From assembly GCF_902499175.1 (NCBI RefSeq), contig NZ_CABVQC010000010.1, forward strand, positions 91,474 to 155,473: a stretch of 64,000 nt of DNA, read 5' to 3'. A program made the translations under genes and the position numbers. Shown here piece by piece: positions 59,674-64,000 of this stretch (position 1 is its first letter; every line of letters starts with the position of its first letter). The notes beneath the pieces were generated by a model. It searched no databases and was not told the origin of the DNA. It saw nothing but the letters and a program-made list of their open reading frames with translations. Source of the DNA: Burkholderia aenigmatica (GTDB lineage: Bacteria; Pseudomonadota; Gammaproteobacteria; Burkholderiales; Burkholderiaceae).

Positions 59674-60621
59674 CTTTTCCCCGATACGCTGATTGGCGAG
59701 CAGACCGCCGCCCGTGATCTTGTGCCCTGGCGTGCCGCTCGGTGAGAGCCGGAGATCAGGCAATCGGCATGCCATGAACGATGCCGTCGCGATGCGTGGG
59801 AGGCGTGGCGGCGTGATTGCCGCGCGAAAGGCGCGCTTTTGTTTCATGCGTGTATCGTGGGGACAGGAAAGCGCGCAGGCCCATTGCCGGATCGATACGA
59901 TTCGATACGACGAAACGCACGATAAATCAGGCTTTTGCGGGAATGGCTTCATCAAATATGTGTTGAATTTGAATGTTTCATCAATGAGAAATGCATCGAT
60001 AACGGATTAAAGGCGTTTCTCGGATGCGCAGCCCATCGGATGATTCGGTGCATGAAAGGCAGGGCGAATGAAAGCGAAAAAGAGTGGGTGGAGTCCTGGT
60101 GAGGGCACACGTTTTCATTTGTTTTAATGATTGCGCGAGTGCGAAAGTCTTATTTTTTTCCCGATTTCGACGCTCGATCGGCATGTGATCGCGTCGGTAT
60201 TTTCACGGATGAATCAAATTCGTTTCGGCCATCAGGGGAAACGCGGGTCGACGACTTGTCGGAGGCTGCTGTGTCGGGCCATCGGCGCCCGATATCGGGC
60301 GAATCGATTCTCGTTTGTGGTGGTGCGGGAGGGGGGCGAAGATGCCGCGACCCACGGTTCGCAAGCGGAAATGGCCGCGCCGCCCGCCCTGTACGGCCGT
60401 GCGCTTCTCAAGTTTGAAACACCCGTTCATCTGGCCATCCGGCGCCGGCCTGCGAGCCGGATTCGTCCGTCTAATCCGGCTATTGCTTCGCGGCGCTCAA
60501 CGATCGCGGAGGGTGCCAAACCGTTGTTGCGATACATTCCTGAAACAAAAAATGTCGATCCCGGCGCTGCGGGCCGCCGTGGCGGCCGTTTGCCGTGCGC
60601 AATATGCGGTGGAATATCACG

Positions 60622-60636
60622 TGGCACGCTGCTTGC
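60622..60636 (+). promoter_or_regulatory. Sigma-54 promoter
   Basis: TGGCACGCTGCTTGC matches the -24/-12 consensus TGGCACG-N4-TTGC at every defined position: GG at 60623-60624 and GC at 60635-60636. Transcription would start near 60648, in the direction of the exported-protein genes. An RpoN/enhancer-binding-protein system is implied; enhancer sites upstream were not firmly identified (TTGTT...AACAA near 60523-60547). Confidence 0.75.
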
Positions 60637-60723
60637 GGTATTGGACGCACCGGCGGGCGGCCGACACGAAGTAACGAAGAGGTGGGGCGGCCAACTCGTC
60701 AATAAGCAGTCGGGGAAACGGCG

Positions 60724-61038
60724 ATGAAGACCATAAGCAGTAGCTTGATCGGCGCGTACTTTGCGCATCAGTGGGGGAGTCGGAAAGATCGGGGAGTCGC
60801 TCGCGACGCTGTGCCAGCTTCGCGGGCTGCTCCGTACCGGTTTCTTGCCCGCCGCGCGCTTCGCGTGCTGGCGCGGTTGTCGCGCCGCACGACAGTCGGG
60901 CGACAGCGGGGCTCGCTTTCATGCAGTTCACCCGGATGGATCAGGCTGTTCGTGCCGGACAGCGTGATGCCGATTCGTTCTCGACCGTGCAGGGTTGCTT
61001 CGATCGCGCCAGGCCCATGCCGGCGCCGGCCGGATTAG
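60724..61038 (+). CDS. Questionable 104-aa ORF behind the sigma-54 promoter
   Basis: ATG after GGGGAAACGG, about 75 nt after the expected sigma-54 start. Product MKTISSSLIGAYFAHQWGS... then a long Arg-rich tail that looks like non-coding reading. No family. The first part with its ribosome site could be a leader ORF; the full frame may not be real. Confidence 0.3.
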   Translation: MKTISSSLIGAYFAHQWGSRKDRGVARDAVPASRAAPYRFLARRALRVLARLSRRTTVGRQRGSLSCSSPGWIRLFVPDSVMPIRSRPCRVASIAPGPCRRRPD

Positions 61039-61375
61039 ATCGAACGCGCGTCGGCCGGATTATCCGGAAGACCTTTCGTCGACAGTTCAGGGAGAAGCCA
61101 TGCCACCTGGCTGCAATGCAGGCCCGTTGTCGCCCGGGTAAAGGGTGTATTTTCAACGGCGCTGCATTTTTCGGTGGTTAATGTATTCGCGAAATTTCGA
61201 TTCCGGAATGGCGTGCCGCGTGCCGGCATGCCGTCCGGCGGGGTGTCGAATATCGCGGGCCGGAAAGGTGTGTGCACCGTTCCGGCTTGTCAAACAATGG
61301 TGTTTTCGCCATAAGGCGAATGTTCACAAAAATAATCGAAAACACCTATCAAAAAAATTTGGATAACGAAAAATC

Positions 61376-61392
61376 ACGAAGCTAAGCTTCGT
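61376..61392. promoter_or_regulatory. Perfect dyad upstream of the exported-protein genes
   Basis: ACGAAGCT-A-AGCTTCGT, 8-bp arms, in AT-rich DNA 154 bp before the first gene of the operon. Candidate regulator site. Confidence 0.45.
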
Positions 61393-61480
61393 CTGGCAAA
61401 AATCACAAAGAACCTGAATTGAAAAGGAAACAGGCTTTTCTTAATTGGATAGTGATCCTTATTTTTTGAGGATTGCTCAA

Positions 61481-61514
61481 GTCAGGAAGGTTGATGGCGT
61501 GCGATCTTCCTGAC
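61481..61514 (+). promoter_or_regulatory. Leader hairpin before the exported-protein operon
   Basis: GTCAGGAAG and CTTCCTGAC form a 9-bp stem around a 16-nt loop; it ends 31 bp before the first start codon and could influence message stability or translation. Confidence 0.45.
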
Positions 61515-61545
61515 TCACTCCGTTCACGCCGTTTTGGAGTCGACC

Positions 61546-61869
61546 ATGAAGAAGCTTCTGATTGCAGCAGCAGTTCTGGCGGTTTCGGGTGCAGCGTTCG
61601 CTGGCAGCGGCACGGTATCGACCAGCAATTCGTCGAGCGGCGGTTCGACGATGGCCGGGGTCGTCGGGTTCGGCGTTTTCGGCGCGACCGATTCCGGTGC
61701 AGCGCTCGGTGCAGCTGGCGCAACGGCCGGCCATGGCAGCAGCGGCTCGATCTCGTACACGAACCACACCAACACCTCGCAAGTGGGCGGCTTCGGCTTC
61801 GGCGGCGCACAGGCTGGTGGCAACAGCGGCGCGAATGCCGGCTCGATCGGCTGGACGACGCACTACTAA
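61546..61869 (+). CDS. Exported Gly/Ser/Asn-rich protein 1
   Basis: 107 residues. Signal peptide MKKLLIAAAVLAVSGAAFA, then a low-complexity mature part of Gly, Ser, Thr, Ala and Asn (STSNSSSGGS, SYTNHTNTSQVGGFGFGG) ending GSIGWTTHY. Composition resembles secreted fibre or amyloid-forming subunits, but no known repeat motif is seen. GGAG precedes the ATG. First of four similar genes. Confidence 0.8.
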   Translation: MKKLLIAAAVLAVSGAAFAGSGTVSTSNSSSGGSTMAGVVGFGVFGATDSGAALGAAGATAGHGSSGSISYTNHTNTSQVGGFGFGGAQAGGNSGANAGSIGWTTHY

Positions 61870-61981
61870 GCGGCGGAGCGTAGCGTTCGTCAATGGCTGG
61901 CGGTACGGACGCCGGGTTTCGCTCGATGGGGGGCAGGCCCGGCTCCGCCACCGCCGAACTTACTCACAGCAAGGAATTGCT

Positions 61982-62572
61982 ATGAAAGCCAACGTCATAT
62001 TTGCGACAGCGCTCACCGTCTTATCGTCGGCTGCATTGGCAGCGGGTTCGTCCACGACCAACCAGACGCAATCCGTTGCGGCTGGTGTTTCAGGGTCGGT
62101 GCTGGTCGGTTCCGGCAGCTATACCAGCAATTCGACTTCGACGGCGGGCGCGAATGCAGGCAGTACCGTAACACCCGCTGGTTCCGCCGGCACGGCATCC
62201 GCCTTCCACAACTCGACTTCGACGGCCAGCGGTTCGGGCACGAACGGAGGCGCGTTTGCGGCAGGCGGCGGTATCGGTGCCGCAGGCTCGTACGGTGGAA
62301 ACAGCAGCACGAACGAGAACGCGAATGCGCTATCGGGAGGGGTAACCGCCACGATCGTACTCGGCGCGAACCACTATACGGCTGCGGGCGGAAACGACCA
62401 GGGCATTGCCAACGCGGGTGCCGCTGGCCTGACGGGCAGTGGCGGTTCGGGTGCGATTGCGGGCTCGGATCACTTCAACTCGTCGACCGTGTGGAGTACC
62501 GGTCCGGCCGGCTCGCCGTCCGCGGCGGGCGGAAGCCTGGGCAGTTCGAGCGCGACCGGAAGCAGTCATTAG
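61982..62572 (+). CDS. Exported Gly/Ser/Asn/Thr-rich protein 2
   Basis: 196 residues. Signal peptide MKANVIFATALTVLSSAALA, then a repetitive mature region (TSNSTSTAGANAGST, FHNSTSTASGSGTNGG, GNSSTNENANALSGG) with scattered Tyr and His and no cysteine. Shares the composition of the upstream gene. AAGGAAT precedes the ATG. The 112-bp gap to the first gene is compatible with one operon. Confidence 0.8.
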   Translation: MKANVIFATALTVLSSAALAAGSSTTNQTQSVAAGVSGSVLVGSGSYTSNSTSTAGANAGSTVTPAGSAGTASAFHNSTSTASGSGTNGGAFAAGGGIGAAGSYGGNSSTNENANALSGGVTATIVLGANHYTAAGGNDQGIANAGAAGLTGSGGSGAIAGSDHFNSSTVWSTGPAGSPSAAGGSLGSSSATGSSH

Positions 62573-62646
62573 TCAGGTGTGGGGGGACCAGTTTCCCAGC
62601 GACGCTGGTCTCTTTTCCCCACATTGTTGTCACGTAAGGAGTTGGC

Positions 62647-62928
62647 ATGAAGCAGAAACTGATTGCCGCCGCTCTGATGCTCGCGTCTCTGACGGCGTAT
62701 GGCGCTGACCGTATTGCCAACGACGTGCAATCGAATTTGCAGACGTCAAACAACCCTGACCAGACAACCAAACCGTCAGAACAACAAACGCTTTCTTCGG
62801 GAAGTGCCATCGGTGGACCAGACGCCCAGCAGTGGCAGGGCATGTCGGCCGGCTCATGGTCCCAGCTGGGCAACGGCTGGAAACAGTTCGGGGAAGCAGG
62901 CAAAGCTGAAGGGAATCAGGGGAATTAG
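62647..62928 (+). CDS. Exported small protein 3
   Basis: 93 residues. Signal peptide MKQKLIAAALMLASLTAYG; mature part Gln/Asn/Ser-rich (DVQSNLQTSNNPDQTTKPS, QQWQGMSAGSWSQLGNGW) and without cysteine. AAGGAG before the ATG. Third in the series, probably a minor component or chaperone-like partner. Confidence 0.78.
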   Translation: MKQKLIAAALMLASLTAYGADRIANDVQSNLQTSNNPDQTTKPSEQQTLSSGSAIGGPDAQQWQGMSAGSWSQLGNGWKQFGEAGKAEGNQGN

Positions 62929-62972
62929 TACGGTTGCCTGGGTGGGAGGTCAAACCTCGTCCGGAGAGTGAA

Positions 62973-64000
62973 ATGAACAGCAACAGGATCAAGGTGGCAT
63001 GCGCAGCGATGTTCGCGATGACCACGATTGGCGCCCAGGCGCAAACCGCCGATTCGACTTCGAGCGCGCAGTCGTCGACGTCGTCGACGGCGATCAGCCA
63101 GGGCGGCGGCTCGAGCATGAACTCGAACACCACGAGCTCGCGCGGCGGGAACGCCACCAGCTCCAGCGGGGTTCGCAGCAGCGGCAATTCGAGCGTGAAC
63201 GTGAACGTGACGATGCCGTCCAGCACGAGCGGCGGCACGAGCGTGACGCCGCAGTCGCTGCAGTCGTCCGGCGCGCCCGGCACCAACCCGTACAACACCC
63301 AGTCGGCGGAAAACGTCAATTACTCCGGGACGCAGACGATCAAGACGAACCCCGCGATCCAGGCGCCGGGCCTCACGACCACGCTGTCCGATACCTGCAT
63401 GGGATCGGTGAGCGTCGGCGTGTCGTTCCCGGGGTTCGGCGCGACGGGCGGCACGACACTGGTCGACCAGGCCTGCGTCCGGCGTCTCGATGCGCGTGAA
63501 TTCCGTGCGATGGGCCTGACCGACGTGGCGCTTGCGCTGCTCTGCCAGAGCGACGCGAACCGGCGTGCGGTGGAAGCGACCGGGCACCTGTGCCCGGGCA
63601 CGACCGCGCCGCTCGCCCGTTCGAACGTGGCGCCGAGCGCAGAGGCGACCGTCGCCGACGACGTGAAGTATCACGATCCGATCGTGCGCGACCGCATGGG
63701 CCTGCCGCCGCTGGGCGCTGCCGCGCCGGCACCTGCGCAGCCCCGCCCGGTGGCGACGACCTCGGTGCAGGCGGCACCCGTGTCGGTGCCGGTACCGGTG
63801 CCCGTGCCGACGATGGCGCCGGTTGCGGCCGCACCGGCTGTTGCAGCACCGGCGGTTGCAGCTGCCGCACCGGCAGTGGCGACGCCTGCAGTGGCGGCCG
63901 CACCGGCCGTCGCAGTCCCCGCCGTTGCAGCCGCGGCACCGGCCGCAGCCGCAGCGCCCGCAGTGGCCGCCGCGCCCGCTGTCGCCGCCGCACCCGCAGC
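62973..64000 (+). CDS. Exported Ser/Thr-rich protein with Cys domain and Ala/Pro/Val repeats (3' end beyond window)
   Basis: Signal peptide MNSNRIKVACAAMFAMTTIGAQA; Ser/Thr/Asn/Gly-rich region (residues 25-125); a conserved-looking domain with cysteines at about 142-205 (DTCMGSVSVGVSF, DQACVRRLDAREFRAMGL, ALLCQSDANRRAVEATGHLC); then a long tail of A-P-A-V-A-type repeats from about residue 270 to the window edge. The frame is open to the end (342 codons visible). GGAGAG before the ATG. Same operon as the three genes before it. Confidence 0.8.
   Translation, partial: MNSNRIKVACAAMFAMTTIGAQAQTADSTSSAQSSTSSTAISQGGGSSMNSNTTSSRGGNATSSSGVRSSGNSSVNVNVTMPSSTSGGTSVTPQSLQSSGAPGTNPYNTQSAENVNYSGTQTIKTNPAIQAPGLTTTLSDTCMGSVSVGVSFPGFGATGGTTLVDQACVRRLDAREFRAMGLTDVALALLCQSDANRRAVEATGHLCPGTTAPLARSNVAPSAEATVADDVKYHDPIVRDRMGLPPLGAAAPAPAQPRPVATTSVQAAPVSVPVPVPVPTMAPVAAAPAVAAPAVAAAAPAVATPAVAAAPAVAVPAVAAAAPAAAAAPAVAAAPAVAAAPA

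Larger units (their letters stand above)
59674..61545. other. 1.87-kb intergenic region between the polysaccharide operon and exported-protein genes
   Basis: Unusually long and in parts AT-rich for this genome (especially 59900-60150 and 61290-61480). It holds a canonical sigma-54 promoter (60622-60636), a weak ORF at 60724-61038, an ACGAAGCT dyad (61376-61392), a leader hairpin (61481-61514) and a short GCGCG-type stem followed by TTTTGTTT near 59821-59843. Open frames elsewhere in it are not convincing. Confidence 0.6.

Noticed and set aside
60131..60727. 198-codon plus-strand frame across the sigma-54 promoter
   Set aside because: No domain, atypical composition, and it would be read through the promoter itself; treated as non-coding.
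1..64000. CRISPR array, tRNA, rRNA, insertion sequence or prophage
   Set aside because: No regularly spaced direct repeats, no cloverleaf-like or ribosomal stretch and no transposase or integrase motif was found by reading both strands.

Overview
The window is typical Burkholderia DNA, most likely Burkholderia cepacia complex. It is very GC-rich with strong codon bias, dense in LysR/AraC/MocR/LuxR-type regulators, and carries an OprB porin, a periplasmic trehalase, an IorAB-type molybdenum oxidoreductase and an exopolysaccharide sugar-nucleotide cluster. I saw no rRNA, tRNA, CRISPR array, insertion sequence or prophage. Both ends cut through genes: a flavoprotein monooxygenase on the left and a secreted Ala/Pro/Val-repeat protein on the right.

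1-5.1 kb: a monooxygenase divergent from a LysR regulator, a GNAT acetyltransferase, two unrecognised proteins, an LprI-like periplasmic protein and an Amidase_3 enzyme. 5.2-12.4 kb: the most unusual locus. A membrane spermidine-synthase-like protein and an exported FAD lipoprotein (minus strand) face a plus-strand operon of DUF350 membrane protein, SPFH/SHOCT protein, zinc-ribbon DUF4178 membrane protein, 49-aa membrane peptide, S-adenosylmethionine decarboxylase and a secreted protein. The genes are joined by stop/start overlaps, which suggests one polyamine-linked membrane system. 12.5-22.7 kb: LprI-like, DUF4261 and SRPBCC proteins; the NAD salvage pair nadM-nudix/nadV behind a clear promoter; a MocR regulator divergent from an EamA exporter; a YafY-type regulator divergent from a VOC protein; a small protein. 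22.7-26.6 kb: a cystine-type ABC importer with cystathionine beta-lyase and a possible leader peptide. 26.8-33.7 kb: lysA and its divergent LysR regulator, then acetyltransferases, a DUF4142 protein, a HAD phosphatase, DUF1653 and a YcaQ-type glycosylase.

33.7-43.7 kb: an orphan transcript candidate ending in a very strong terminator; a TetR-controlled DHA2 efflux pump with a clear operator; trehalase and OprB porin, convergent; and an atypical NRAMP-family transporter with a leader of about 750 nt holding two short ORFs. 43.7-48.4 kb: two LuxR-type regulators and an asparagine synthetase-like enzyme preceded by a lux-box-like palindrome. 48.7-53.3 kb: a receiver-less OmpR-type regulator with clustered GTTACG motifs, IorAB and its AraC regulator with 21-bp-phased direct repeats. 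53.3-59.7 kb: a polysaccharide operon (small ORF, UDP-glucuronate decarboxylase, GalE, UDP-glucose dehydrogenase, GT2-glycoside hydrolase fusion). 59.7-64 kb: a long intergenic region with a canonical sigma-54 promoter, then four exported low-complexity proteins running off the window.

All assignments come from reading the sequence and motif knowledge. No database search was run, and promoter and operator calls are pattern matches.
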